A DNA stretch of 64,000 nt from Spinacia oleracea (lineage: Eukaryota; Streptophyta; Magnoliopsida; Caryophyllales; Amaranthaceae), in the NCBI RefSeq assembly GCF_020520425.1, contig NC_079487.1:110766141-110830140 (forward strand), read 5' to 3'. Below are positions 23,861 to 36,218 of this stretch, piece by piece. Position 1 is the stretch's first letter, and every line of letters begins with the position of its first letter. Made by a program: the position numbers and the translations under genes. Under the pieces are notes generated by a model, which was not told the origin of the DNA, searched no databases, and worked only from the letters and a program-made list of their open reading frames with translations.

Positions 23861-24501
23861 ATTCTAACTTAATACGAAGTGTTGTATGTTTTTTTTATTC
23901 TAAATTAATATGATATGTTTTTTTTTAAATACAAAATTAAAAACTCATGTGTTTAGATAAATTAAATTGGGAACATCCCATGATCTATCTATCTATATAT
24001 ATTATATTAAAATAGAGGAAATCAATGCGGTGACGAAATGTCACTCATTGATTGGTCTCTCTTATAGATTTTTTTAAAAAATTATAAAGAAAATAAAATA
24101 GTTGATTCTATAATTATTTTGTTAACATTTAACTCAAAAGTATATTTGATTCTGTTTTCCTCAACATAAAAAAAGATTTCATTCTATGTATACAGAATAT
24201 TTTTTAAAATTATATATCTTTTCTATATTTGGTAACAAATATAACCAAAATAAGATTATCTTTTTATAAAAAATTAATCCATTGTCCGGAGCATGTAGTA
24301 TGATTTCTATAAAAATTCAAGAGTAGCTACTTACATAATTAGAACACAAATAAATTAGAAATCAATCAAATATGAATAAGAGTGTATAAAAAATTACACT
24401 GGTACTCTATAATATTTTAATAGATAAATGCAATAATTATAAAAGTCATTGATTGTACTATTTTATACGTAGTGTATTTATCAACTAAATGAGATAGTTA
24501 T
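23861..24501. other. AT-rich spacer with a Helitron-like 5' head
   Basis: No gene. At about 23988-24065 TCTATATATATTATATTAAA leads into a segment (gaggaaatcaatgcggtgac onward) that matches imperfectly the heads at 48444 and 48906. Their shared terminus suggests one Helitron family. No 3' end was found for this copy. Confidence 0.4.
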
Positions 24502-24859
24502 GACCGTCATCCTCAAGTCTTGTATGAGACCGTCCACACCATCAAGTTGATGGTGTGATGTGTTCACACTATATGGACTGGCCTTGATTGTCAAAACAAC
24601 CTGAAAGGTGACCAAGAGTACCAAACTATCACCCATCCCACTTCTCCTGGAAAGGACATTTGAAATTCTAATCTTATATACTTTGCATTAATTAAACCGA
24701 CTCCTTTCTGGATCTAGCTTCAAATGTTCTTATTGAAACACATAATAATCCTAAGAACATTTTCGGTTACGTTGGATTAATTTCTAGCTAATATGTCACT
24801 GGACTCACCAAGGTAAACTAAGCAATAAAGAGATAATGAATAGGAAATTAGAAACAATA

Positions 24860-25076
24860 TGTTTACTATACTTGTAAAAAAAGAAAGAAGTAGACATGTT
24901 ACTTTTTTTATACGGAGTAGTTTTAGGGGAGGTACCTTTTTAGTTTAGGTATGTTACTTCTATAGTTTAGACATGTTACTTTTTTCATACGGAGTAGTTT
25001 TAGAGGATGTACCTTTTTGGTTTAGGTATGTTACTTTTTTTATAATTTTAGAGAGGTACGTTTTTAGTTTAGGTAT
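24860..25076. repeat. Minisatellite in the MULE-like element, left part
   Basis: Degenerate tandem units of roughly 60-80 bp built on GTATGTTACTT, TATAGTTTAGACATGTTACT and GGAGTAGTTTTAG(A/G)GGAGGTAC. The retrotransposon at 25077 interrupts the array, which resumes at 46867. Confidence 0.75.
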
Positions 25077-26569
25077 TGTGAGGGGGTCGAAAAAGCGCGA
25101 GGCTAATGCGTGACCTTGTCCCTCGTGGGTGTGACGATTCTTTTTATTCAATCAAGTGTAATTGGATTTCCTGTGAGTATACACCCAATTGACTAGTAAT
25201 ATAGGAGTCGCCATTCAGTTTTTAACGACAATGAGAAAAACTGACAAAACCCGGTTATCGTGACATAAAGGGAGTGCAATTATGTTTGACCACGACGGCC
25301 GTAGGTTCCCTTGTGATCCCTGGTGTGGGGATCTCTCAATATACACCCGCAAGGTAGAGATTGAGGGTTCGGGGGACTGTAACTACCGAGAGGAGTAATT
25401 CGCTCGTCGATAACTCCAGAGGCAGGATATCCTTACTAGCTCAGCATAAATAATTGAAGGGACATGCGTTAACTATTAAACTAATCTGAGTTGATTTTAG
25501 CAATATGCAACATATAATACTAATTCGATCGTGATTATCTGATTTAAATAGCATTAAGGGACCTAGCATGATAATCCGATTTCCCAAAAATATTATATTT
25601 GTTAGGCGTGATAGAACAATCATATTAGGTTAGTTTAACAGTTCATAAAAAGGGTGAGGAAAGCAGTTAAATCATCGAAAAGGGACACATCACGACGCAC
25701 CCTTGAGAGGTGCGTCAGGGTTCTCAGAAAACTAACCACTTTGACTTTGCTATTTCTCCTTTTTATTTAACGAATCTCAATTATGGGACAGGATACGTTC
25801 TGTTCGATTTATGGATCGATTGTGACAGAACGCGTGAACAGTTTCGCAGCGAGAGGCTTAGGCTAAGGGGTTTAGAATCAATACTCAGAATATATTATGT
25901 GTTGTTGTGTCAAAACTAGGGGCCTATTTATAGGGAAGAGTTCGTGGAAAGATAGAATTGCAGAGTTCTAATCCGCAAAGAGTTAGGAAAAAACACGTAC
26001 CCAGGTACTTTCAGCGCCCAGCTCTGGGCGTCAAAGATTTCGGCGCCCAGCTCTGGGCGTTGAAAATAGGATCCTGGCAATTTCAGCGCCCAGGGCTGGG
26101 CGTTGAAATTGCTGTTTGGGCCGTTTCTTTGTTAGATTCGGATTCCTAGAATCCGAAGAGTTTGAGATTAATTCGAGTCTTTTAGCGCGTATCAATTTCA
26201 TGACGGAATGTGTCTGGGCCCGTTACGAACTCTAGGTTCGTTAGGATTTTAATTAATACGTAACTCTTATTTCCGAATCCTATTAGGAATAGGATTCTCG
26301 CAGTTTTCTATCTCATTTAGGATTTATGTTGGAGTGCAACACCTAATTCTGACAGGTTTCTATCCTTTATGTTTTGCCACTTTTAGAAGCTACCTTTTAC
26401 GACAATTACTATTTTTAGAAGGTTTCCATAAATAGCAGGTTTCGGGTGAAATGAAATGGGGAATCGAGATTCGTTTATTTTATAGGAGATGCGTTGTCAA
26501 GTGGAGTTTTTATGCTTTCATCATCGAACCTTTCCCTTGCGGGAACGGGGACAAAAGTAGGTGTCTACA
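25077..26569 (-). repeat. 3' LTR of the LARD
   Basis: 1,493 bp, matching 45374-46866 with no length difference. It carries three hairpin-forming GCGCCCAG..CTGGGCG words at 26014-26105. The short open frames inside are non-coding by-products, present in both copies. Confidence 0.95.
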
Positions 26570-26584
26570 GTTAGCCCCCACTTT
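26570..26584 (-). other. Polypurine tract of the LARD
   Basis: AAAGTGGGGGCTAAC on the minus strand, directly abutting the 3' LTR. It primes plus-strand DNA synthesis in LTR elements and fixes the orientation of this one. The CACTA element inserted 14 bases away. Confidence 0.8.
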
Positions 26585-26619
26585 GACTGAGTCTTGGACA
26601 CTACAAGAAATTGATTAAT

Positions 26620-27080
26620 TACCAACCGCTAAAATTGGTTGGTAAAACGCGAAAAACGGTTGGTAAAAGATTTTGCGACCGCCAGCGGTCGCAAAAAAGC
26701 GGTCAGTTTTCACCTGGACGGTAATTTAGGGAACTCCAACTGGAAGGCGGTCGCTAAAATTTACCGACAGAATTAGCGACCGCCACCTAAGCAGTCACTA
26801 AATTAGTGACCGCCAATGCAGTCACTAAATTAGTGACCGCTATTGCAGTCGCTAATTTAGCGACCGCTCTGACGGTCACTAAATTAGCGACCGCTTTGGC
26901 GGTCACTAAATTAGTGACTGCCTTTTTAGCGGTCACTAAATTAGTGACTGCTTTCTTGGCGGTCACTAATTTAGTGACTGCTTTGGCGGTCACTAAATTA
27001 GTGACTGCCTTGGGGGCGGTCACTAAATTAGTGACTGCTTTTGTGGCGGTCACTAAATTTGTGACTGCCTTTGCGGTCGG
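26620..27080. repeat. Left subterminal repeat array of the CACTA element
   Basis: About a dozen copies of GCGGTCACTAAATTAGTGAC and relatives. Each is close to a palindrome (GTCACTAAATTAGTGAC). In En/Spm such subterminal motifs bind TnpA and bring the ends together. The repeats lack stops in several frames, which creates misleading long open frames on both strands. Confidence 0.85.
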
Positions 27081-27382
27081 TAATTATGCAAATATCATTT
27101 GCAGCCAATTTTGTAAAATCGCATATATACCTGTATTATATGCCTGTATAAATATTATATATGTACCTGTAAATATTATATATGTACCTGTAAATATTAT
27201 ATATGCCTGTATATATACGAATTTATATAAATTCTGTAAAATCGTATGAAACCTGCTCGATGTTATAATATTAAACATGTTCAAAGTCATACAACAAAGA
27301 TTCATAATACACATAATGTTGTTCAAACATGTTAATACGAAAAGTTGTAACTAGTTCAAACTAATACAAGAATACTAACTAC

Positions 27383-30300
27383 CTAACACAAAGGTGTCCC
27401 GCCTCCGGGTGGATCTCGAGGGTCCTGCGACTGCGAGAAAGGAAAACCAGTACACTGACTGAACATCCGCTCGTAAGACTCCATTGCCTTTTTCATCTGG
27501 GCGGCATGTTCTTCTCTTTCTTGTCTCTCCCTTTCTCTCTCTTGTCTCTCCCTTTCCATCTCCCTTTGGTGCTGTAGTCGCTCTGCTTCTCTTTCTTCTC
27601 TCTCCCTTTGCCTCAAAAGTAGATCGTCCTCCATAGCCTTTAACATCTGATTTTTTGTTGTTTCAAGCTCAATGGATTTTTGGGTCAACTGTTGTTGAGT
27701 CTCTTCCAATCGAGATGACATTTGAGAATAAATAGATGGGGTGTATGAGCTAGAAGAACTACCACCCCTTCTAGATGGTGCAAAGTATAGAGAGGCTCCA
27801 CTACCCAGCCCGGGGACCTTTCCCTTCTTTCTCCCACCTACTGTCTCAAAGTAGATTTGGTTGGGATCTTTAGCAATGCCTTTTTCAACACATTCAGCAA
27901 CATTTTTTTCATAGTTTTCCTACAAGAATTAAAATGATTATCACCCATGCATAAAAAAATATATTAAATGGAGCACATTTAAACTTAAAACGTGTTTCAT
28001 AAGCTTTGTTTGAACTTGCTAAGTCACATTCTTTCCGTAGTTTTCCTACAATAATTAAAATGATTATCACCCATGCATAACAAATATATTAAATTGAGCA
28101 CATTTAAACTTAAAACATATATAGGCTAAATAAGGCATTTTCGCTCCCATTTTTCAAAAAAAAGAACTAAGGGCTGATTTTAAACTTAAAACATGTTTCA
28201 TAAGCTTTGTTTTCACTTGCTAAGTCACATTCAAACGTAGTTACTCACATCTAAGGCCTATTTGGTCGTTATAGGTCATATATTGCCTAAAATGTCATTT
28301 TCTCGCCTAACTTTGAGCTAAGGAACCAAACTTGTCATTTCAAACCATTTACATGTTTTATGTGTCATATTCAAGGTTTCTAAAACCGATTCTAAGCAAT
28401 TTAAGCACATTTAGGTCATATTTGGTCGATATAGGTCACTTATAGGCTAAATAAGGCGTTTTCGGTCCCATTTTTCAACTTAATCACCTACGGGCTGATT
28501 TTAAACTTGAAACATGTTTCATAAGGTTAGTTTGAACTTGCTAAGTCACATTCAAACGTAGTTACTCACATCTAAGGCCTATATGGTCGTTATAGGTCAT
28601 ATATTGCCTAAAATGTCATTTTCTCGCCTAACTTTGAGCTAAGGAACCAAACTTGTCATTTCAAACCATTTACATGTTTTATGTGTCATATTCAAGGTTT
28701 CTAAAACCGATTCTAAGCAATTTAAGCACATTTAGGTCATATTTGGTCGATATAGGTCACTTATAGGCTAAATAAGGCGTTTTCGGTCCCATTTTTCAAC
28801 TTAATCACCTACGGGCTGATTTTAAACTTAAAACATGTTTCATAAGGTTAGTTTGAACTTGCTAAGTCACATTCAAAGGTATTTACTCACATCTAAGGCC
28901 TATATGGTCGTTATAGGTCATATATTGCCTAAAATGTCATTTTCTCGCCCAACTTTGAGCTAAGGAACCAAACTTGTCATTTCAAACCATTTACATGTTT
29001 TATGTGTCATATTCAAGGTTTCTAAAACCGATTCTAAGCAATTTAAGCACATTTAGGTCATATTTGGTCGATATAGGTTACATATAGGCTAAATAAGGCG
29101 TTTTCGGTCCCATTTTTCAACTTAATCACCTACGGGCTGATTTTAAACTTAAAACATGTTTCATAAGGTTAGTTTGAACTTGCTAAGTCACATTCAAAGG
29201 TATTTACTCACATGTAAGGCCTATATGGTCGTTATAGGTCATATATTGCCTAAAATGTCATTTTCTCGCCTAACTTTGAGCTAAGGAACCAAACTTGTCA
29301 TTTCAAACCATTTACATGTTTTATGTGGCATATTAAAGGTTTCTAAAACTGATTCTTAGCAATTTAAGCACATTTAAGTCATATTTGGTCGATATAGGTC
29401 ATATATAGGCTAAATAAGGCATTTTCGGTCCCATTTTTCAACTAAATCACCTAGGGGCAGATTTTAAACTTAAAACATGTTTCATAAGCTTTGTTTGAAC
29501 TTGATAAGTCACATTCAAAGGTATTTACTCACATCTAAGGCCTATATGGTCGTTATAGGTCATATATTGCCTAAAATGTCATTTTCTCGCCCAACTTTGA
29601 ACTAAGGAACCAAACTTGTCATTTCAAACCATTTACATGTTTTATGTGGCATATTAAAGGTTTCTAAAACTGATTCTTAGCAATTTAAGCACATTTAAGT
29701 CATATTTGGTCGATATAGGTCATATATAGGCTAAATAAGGCATTTTCGGTCCCATTTTTCAACTAAATCACCTAGGGGCAGATTTTAAACTTAAAACATG
29801 TTTCATAAGCTTTGTTTGAACTTGATAAGTCACATTCAAAGGTATTTACTCACATCTAAGGCCTATATGGTCGTTATAGGTCATATATTGCCTAAAATGT
29901 CATTTTCTCGCCTAACTTTGAGCTAAGGAACCAAACTTGTCATTTCAAACCATTTACATGTTTTATGTGGCATATTAAAGGTTTCTAAAACTGATTCTTA
30001 GCAATTTAAGCACATTTAAGTCATATTTGGTCGATATAGGTCATATATAGGCTAAATAAGGCATTTTCGGTCCCATTTTTCAACTAAATCACCTAGGGGC
30101 AGATTTTAAACTTAAAACATGTTTCATAAGCTTTGTTTGAACTTGATAAGTCACATTCAAAGGTATTTACTCACATCTAAGGCCTATATGGTCGTTATAG
30201 GTCATATATTGCCTAAAATGTCATTTTCTCGCCCAACTTTGAACTAAGGAACCAAACTTGTCATTTCAAACCATTTACATGTTTTATGTGGCATATTAAA

Positions 30301-33300
30301 GGTTTCTAAAACTGATTCTTAGCAATTTAAGCACATTTAAGTCATATTTGGTCGATATAGGTCATATATAGGCTAAATAAGGCGTTTTCGGTCCCATTTT
30401 TCAACTTAATCACCTACGGGCTGATTTTAAACTTGAAACATGTTTCATAAGGTTAGTTTGAACTTGCTAAGTCACATTCAAACGTAGTTACTCACATCTA
30501 AGGCCTATATGGTCGTTATAGGTCATATATTGCCTAAAATGTCATTTTCTCGCCTAACTTTGAGCTAAGGAACCAAACTTGTCATTTCAAACCATTTACA
30601 TGTTTTATGTGTCATATTCAAGGTTTCTAAAACCGATTCTAAGCAATTTAAGCACATTTAGGTCATATTTGGTCGATATAGGTCACTTATAGGCTAAATA
30701 AGGCGTTTTCGGTCCCATTTTTCAACTTAATCACCTACGGGCTGATTTTAAACTTAAAACATGTTTCATAAGGTTAGTTTGAACTTGCTAAGTCACATTC
30801 AAAGGTATTTACTCACATCTAAGGCCTATATGGTCGTTATAGGTCATATATTGCCTAAAATGTCATTTTCTCGCCCAACTTTGAGCTAAGGAACCAAACT
30901 TGTCATTTCAAACCATTTACATGTTTTATGTGTCATATTCAAGGTTTCTAAAACCGATTCTAAGCAATTTAAGCACATTTAGGTCATATTTGGTCGATAT
31001 AGGTTACATATAGGCTAAATAAGGCGTTTTCGGTCCCATTTTTCAACTTAATCACCTACGGGCTGATTTTAAACTTAAAACATGTTTCATAAGGTTAGTT
31101 TGAACTTGCTAAGTCACATTCAAAGGTATTTACTCACATGTAAGGCCTATATGGTCGTTATAGGTCATATATTGCCTAAAATGTCATTTTCTCGCCTAAC
31201 TTTGAGCTAAGGAACCAAACTTGTCATTTCAAACCATTTACATGTTTTATGTGGCATATTAAAGGTTTCTAAAACTGATTCTTAGCAATTTAAGCACATT
31301 TAAGTCATATTTGGTCGATATAGGTCATATATAGGCTAAATAAGGCATTTTCGGTCCCATTTTTCAACTAAATCACCTAGGGGCAGATTTTAAACTTAAA
31401 ACATGTTTCATAAGCTTTGTTTGAACTTGATAAGTCACATTCAAAGGTATTTACTCACATCTAAGGCCTATATGGTCGTTATAGGTCATATATTGCCTAA
31501 AATGTCATTTTCTCGCCCAACTTTGAACTAAGGAACCAAACTTGTCATTTCAAACCATTTACATGTTTTATGTGGCATATTAAAGGTTTCTAAAACTGAT
31601 TCTTAGCAATTTAAGCACATTTAAGTCATATTTGGTCGATATAGGTCATATATAGGCTAAATAAGGCGTTTTCGGTCCCATTTTTCAACTTAATCACCTA
31701 CGGGCTGATTTTAAACTTAAAACATGTTTCATAAGGTTAGTTTGAACTTGCTAAGTCACATTCAAAGGTATTTACTCACATCTAAGGCCTATTTGGTCGT
31801 TATAGGTCATATATTGCCTAAAATGTCATTTTCTCGCCCAACTTTGAGCTAAGGAACCAAACTTGTCATTTCAAACCATTTACATGTTTTATGTGGCATA
31901 TTAAAGGTTTCTAAAACTGATTCTTAGCAATTTAAGCACATTTAAGTCATATTTGGTCGATATAGGTCATATATAGGCTAAATAAGGCGTTTTCGGTCCC
32001 ATTTTTCAACTTAATCACCTACGGGCTGATTTTAAACTTAAAACATGTTTCATAAGGTTAGTTTGAACTTGCTAAGTCACATTCAAAGGTATTTACTCAC
32101 ATCTAAGGCCTATTTGGTCGTTATAGGTCATATATTGCCTAAAATGTCATTTTCTCGCCCAACTTTGAGCTAAGGAACCAAACTTGTCATTTCAAACCAT
32201 TTACATGTTTTATGTGTCATATTCAAGGTTTCTAAAACCGATTCTAAGCAATTTAAGCACATTTAGGTCATATTTGGTCGATATAGGTTACATATAGGCT
32301 AAATAAGGCGTTTTCGGTCCCATTTTTCAACTTAATCACCTACGGGCTGATTTTAAACTTAAAACATGTTTCATAAGCTTTGTTTTCACTTGCTAAGTCA
32401 CATTCAAACGTAGTTACTCACATCTAAGGCCTATTTGGTCGTTATAGGTCATATATTGCCTAAAATGTCATTTTCTCGCCTAACTTTGAGCTAAGGAACC
32501 AAACTTGTCATTTCAAACCATTTACATGTTTTATGTGTCATATTCAAGGTTTCTAAAACCGATTCTAAGCAATTTAAGCACATTTAGGTCATATTTGGTC
32601 GATATAGGTTACATATAGGCTAAATAAGGCGTTTTCGGTCCCATTTTTCAACTTAATCACCTACGGGCTGATTTTAAACTTAAAAAGTGTTTCATAAGCT
32701 TTGTTTGAGCTTGCTAAGTCACATTCAAGGGTATTTACTCACATCTAAGGCCTATTTGGTCGTTATAGGTCATATATAGGCTAAATAAGGCATTTTCGGT
32801 CCCATTTTTCAACTAAATCACCTAGGGGCAGATTTTAAACTTAAAACATGTTTCATAGGTCATATTTTGTCGATATAGGACCTATATTGACCAAATAAGG
32901 CATTTTCGCTCCCATTTTTCAAATAAACGAACTAAGGGTTGATTTTAAACTTAAAACGTGTTTCATAAGCTTTGTTTGAATAATAGTAAGTTACCTTGAT
33001 TTGCTTTGCTTTGCTACTACAAGGGACTTTCCCTTTACCCGGTACTTCCTTCGTGTGTGTCTTCAAATATAAGTCACCAGCTGTAGGCATCACACCTCCA
33101 CTTTCCTTTGCCTAATAATACAAGTAATTTTTGTGAATAATCAAATTAGTAACAACGTTAAATGAAATTTAGTTACATTATTAAACTTACCATTTTCTTT
33201 GCAGCCTCAGTTGTGGAAATGGAACCTTGGAAATGTGATGGTTCAACATTGTTGGTTAATGAACCCCCTCTTCTATTTTTCTTAGCCTGCTCAGATCTTT

Positions 33301-36218
33301 TCTTGAATTCATCATCATCCACGTGCTTCATCATATTGTTTATTTTATTTTCCTTTCAATGACTAGTGTAAGTAATATTGTTTATGAATGAAAGCAAAAT
33401 ACAATTAATCTCACATGTGATTTAAACCATTCAGGGAACTGGGCTTCGCATTTACTCCAAATATCCTCCATTACTATGTGAGGTTGAGTTTGGATAATGT
33501 GCTCCTCAAATTTCCTATGGTAATTAAGGAAATAAAGGTTAAATACGTCGTTAGAAGAGTTTACAATAATTAAATTATAGTTTTTTACCTTTCATATTCA
33601 CCTAAGATGCCACTGTTTGCAAGCACATAAAGATGTGCTCGATCATACTCCATGTCTTGCAAGAAGCGCAAACGGCCATTAGTAGGTGCACGACCACAAT
33701 CCACCCTGAACATCTCGGGGATATTAACGTCATGTTGGTTCTCAACAACCGAATGGACATTTCTTCCTAGATCCCTTGCTTTGGTGTCAACCTCAGGTTG
33801 AAAATAGTGGGAACAAAAGTTCGTAATCTCCTCCATTAGGTAAGCATTGCATATGGAGCCTTCTACACGTGCCTTATTTCCAACCTTACGCTTCAAATGG
33901 TTAAGAAACCTATAAATTATGTAAGTTTGATTAATAGTTACTAGTAAACATATAAGATATTTAAAGTAATAATTTATTTACGCTAATTTGTATTATTTTG
34001 ATTACCTTTCAAATGGGTACATCCACCTGTACTGGACGGGACCACCAACCTTTGCCTCATGTGGAAGATGAACTGGCAAGTGTTCCATTGAGTTGAAAAA
34101 TGCAGGTGGAAAAATCTTCTCTAGCTTGCACAAGATCTCAGCTATATTCTTATCCAAGCGATCTATGTCACTCGCTTTGATAGTGGGGGCGCATAAGTCT
34201 CGGAAGAATTGACTAATCTCTGTAATTGCCTTCCAAACATGCAAGGGAAGCAACTCCTTCAAAGCAACCGGAAGTAACCTCTCCATGAAGACATGACAAT
34301 CGTGGCTCTTCATTCCATACAGCTTGCATGATTGAAGATTAACACACCTGCTCAAGTTTGAAGCATAAGCATCCGGGAATTTCAAGTCTCGAACCCATTC
34401 ACATAACACCTTCTTTTGAGCCTTGTCAAGTGCAAAGGGTGCTTTTGGCATGGTTTGATTTCCATTTCCAAGCTCTAACTGCCGACGTTTACAATACTTA
34501 GCCATATCTTTCCTTGCACTAGTGGTGTCCGAGGTGCTACCTTTCACATCCATCACAGTGTTTATGAGTTGGTCAAAAAAGTTCTTTTCAATGTGCATGA
34601 CATCCAAGTTGTGACGAAGAAGCAAATCCTTCCAATATGGGAGTTCCCATAGAATACTTTGTTTGAACCAACCCATTTTGGCACTCTTCAACTTCTTAAG
34701 AGCTTCAGGACCATCAGTTGCTTTAGGCAAGTCCTTCACGCATTGCCACAATTCTTCTCCACACATTATATGCGGACCCATGCCATTTTCAACTTTGTTT
34801 TTGCAGAAAGCTGTTTTATTCTTTCGAAAAGGGTGATCATGTGGAAGGAATTGTCGATGACAATCAAACCATGAAACTTTACCTCCATGTTCAAGCCAAA
34901 ATGCCTTGCTTTTATCCATACAATAAGGGCAAGCCTTCTTTCCGGCCGTGGACCATCCAGATAGCATTCCATATGCAGGAAAATCACTAATAGTCCACAA
35001 AAGGGCTGCGCGGAGGTTGAAATTCTGCTTGCTTGAGATGTCATAAGTCATAGCCCCAACCTCCCATAACTGTTTCAACTCTTCAATGAGTGGTTGCATG
35101 TACACATCCAAGTTTCCTTTAGGATTTTTAGGACCGGGAACGAGCAAAGAAAGGAACATGAATGGTCTTTTCATACACATCGATGGAGGCAAGTTGTATG
35201 GTGTAAGAATAACCGGCCAACATGAATATTGGGATCCAAATTTACCATGGGGGGCAAATCCATCTGTGCACAAACCAAGCCTGACATTTCGTGGCTCTGA
35301 TGCGAAATTAGGAAAGGTTGTATCCAAGTGCTTCCACGCTTGACTATCACTAGGATGTGCGAAGGTGTTTTGAACTCGGGGATTCTTGGCATGCCAAGTC
35401 ATATCCTCCGAAATGTTCTTGGTAGCATACAACCTTTGCAACCTCGGTGTGATTGGAAAATAGATTAGAACTTTTGCTGGAATAAGCTTACCCTTTGCAG
35501 TCTTCTTATACCGATCACTTCCGCATACTCTACATTTATCTAATTGTGCATCGCCTTTCCAGAAGAGCAAACAACCTTTAGGGCATGTGTGGATCCTCTC
35601 ATGAGGAAGTTCCAAGCCCTCAAGAACCTTCTTTGTGCTATTGAAAGTTCTACCCATTTGGTTGTTATTTGGAATCGCATCATTCATCAAAGATGCAAAC
35701 CCATCCACACACCTGTGTTGTAAGTTGAATTCACATTTCAAACTTGCAATTCTTGATGCCATCTCCAACACAGAGAGTTTGCTCCCTTCATATAATGGAT
35801 CTCCAGCTGCCTTTAGAAGGTCTATAAACTTCTTAGCTTCATCATTTGGTTCTTCTTCAACTGAATTACCCTCTTCATTCACCAAATGCTCTTGATTATT
35901 TCCAAGAGCATCAATAACCATATCCCGATATTGATTTGGCTGAACACGCGAGGACTCTACTAAGCTTTCCCCTTGACATATCCATTGATAGTAATTACGA
36001 ACAAACCCCTTCTTGTACAAATGTACTCTAACTGTTTCAGTATCATGAAAACGCCTGTTATCACACAAGGGGCATGGGCATCTTATTTTGTCACCATCAT
36101 TGCATGTTGGATGCTCTTTGCAAAACTCAATGAACTCTCCAACCCCCTTGAGAAAGTCGGGCTTAAGATTGCGCCCGTCGAGTCTATCATACATCCAACT
36201 ACGCTCTCTTCTTTTCAT
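27383..36218 (-). CDS. CACTA transposase, TnpD (tnp2) joined to a TnpA-like C-terminus
   Basis: Six exons join in frame by eye: 36218-34006, 33909-33589, 33514-33415, 33352-33191, 33111-32995 and 27919-27383, giving 1,149 residues. All junctions are GT-AG. Exon 1 has the Transposase-associated domain (C47, C49, C52 in IRCPCPLCD), then the tnp2/Transposase_21 domain with LGLCTDGFAPHG, KKACPYCMD and LDVMHIEKNFFD, then the start of DUF4218. Exons 2-3 finish DUF4218 and carry the family's FPEWFK motif. Exons 4-6 read as a Transposase_24-like segment (FETVGGRKKGKVPGLG) followed by a strongly charged Arg/Glu coiled coil. TnpD cuts the ends and TnpA-type proteins bind subterminal repeats. One continuous reading of both is the simplest interpretation, but alternative splicing into two proteins, as in Spm, is possible. 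The start at 36218 is preferred over an upstream Met because MKRRERSWMYD begins the conserved domain. Confidence 0.85.
27920..32994 (-). other. Last intron of the CACTA transposase, 5.1 kb
   Basis: It runs from an AAG|GTAACT donor at 32995/32994 to a TTGTAG acceptor at 27920. Almost all of it is the 321-bp tandem array. Near the acceptor a segment of about 120 bp (containing ttaaaatgattatcaccc) occurs twice, at about 27913 and 28035. Confidence 0.8.
28140..32900. repeat. 321-bp tandem satellite array with higher-order structure
   Basis: The word TATTGCCTAAAATGTC occurs 14 times, at 28281 and then every 321 bases exactly to 32454, with partial units at both edges. Each monomer is two diverged halves of 160 and 161 bp: GGTCGTTATAGG and GGTCGATATAGG alternate at that spacing and the rest aligns. 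Diagnostic variants recur at exactly 1,926 bases, six monomers (28501/30427, 29211/31137, 29590/31516), so a six-unit block was duplicated. No monomer has a usable open frame. Monomers show no length change, which points to ongoing homogenisation or recent amplification. Confidence 0.95.

Noticed and set aside
25441-26149. Small open frames repeated at 45738-46446
   Set aside because: They sit inside the two LARD LTRs, show no protein family features and occur only because the LTRs are copies.
26787-27249. Overlapping open frames on both strands with repeating VTNLVTA or VTKLVTA
   Set aside because: They are translations of the stop-free CACTA subterminal repeats, not genes.
28140-32900. Centromeric satellite locus
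   Set aside because: The array is bounded by exons of a CACTA transposase and is only about 4.8 kb. Any relation to a centromeric satellite needs a genome search.
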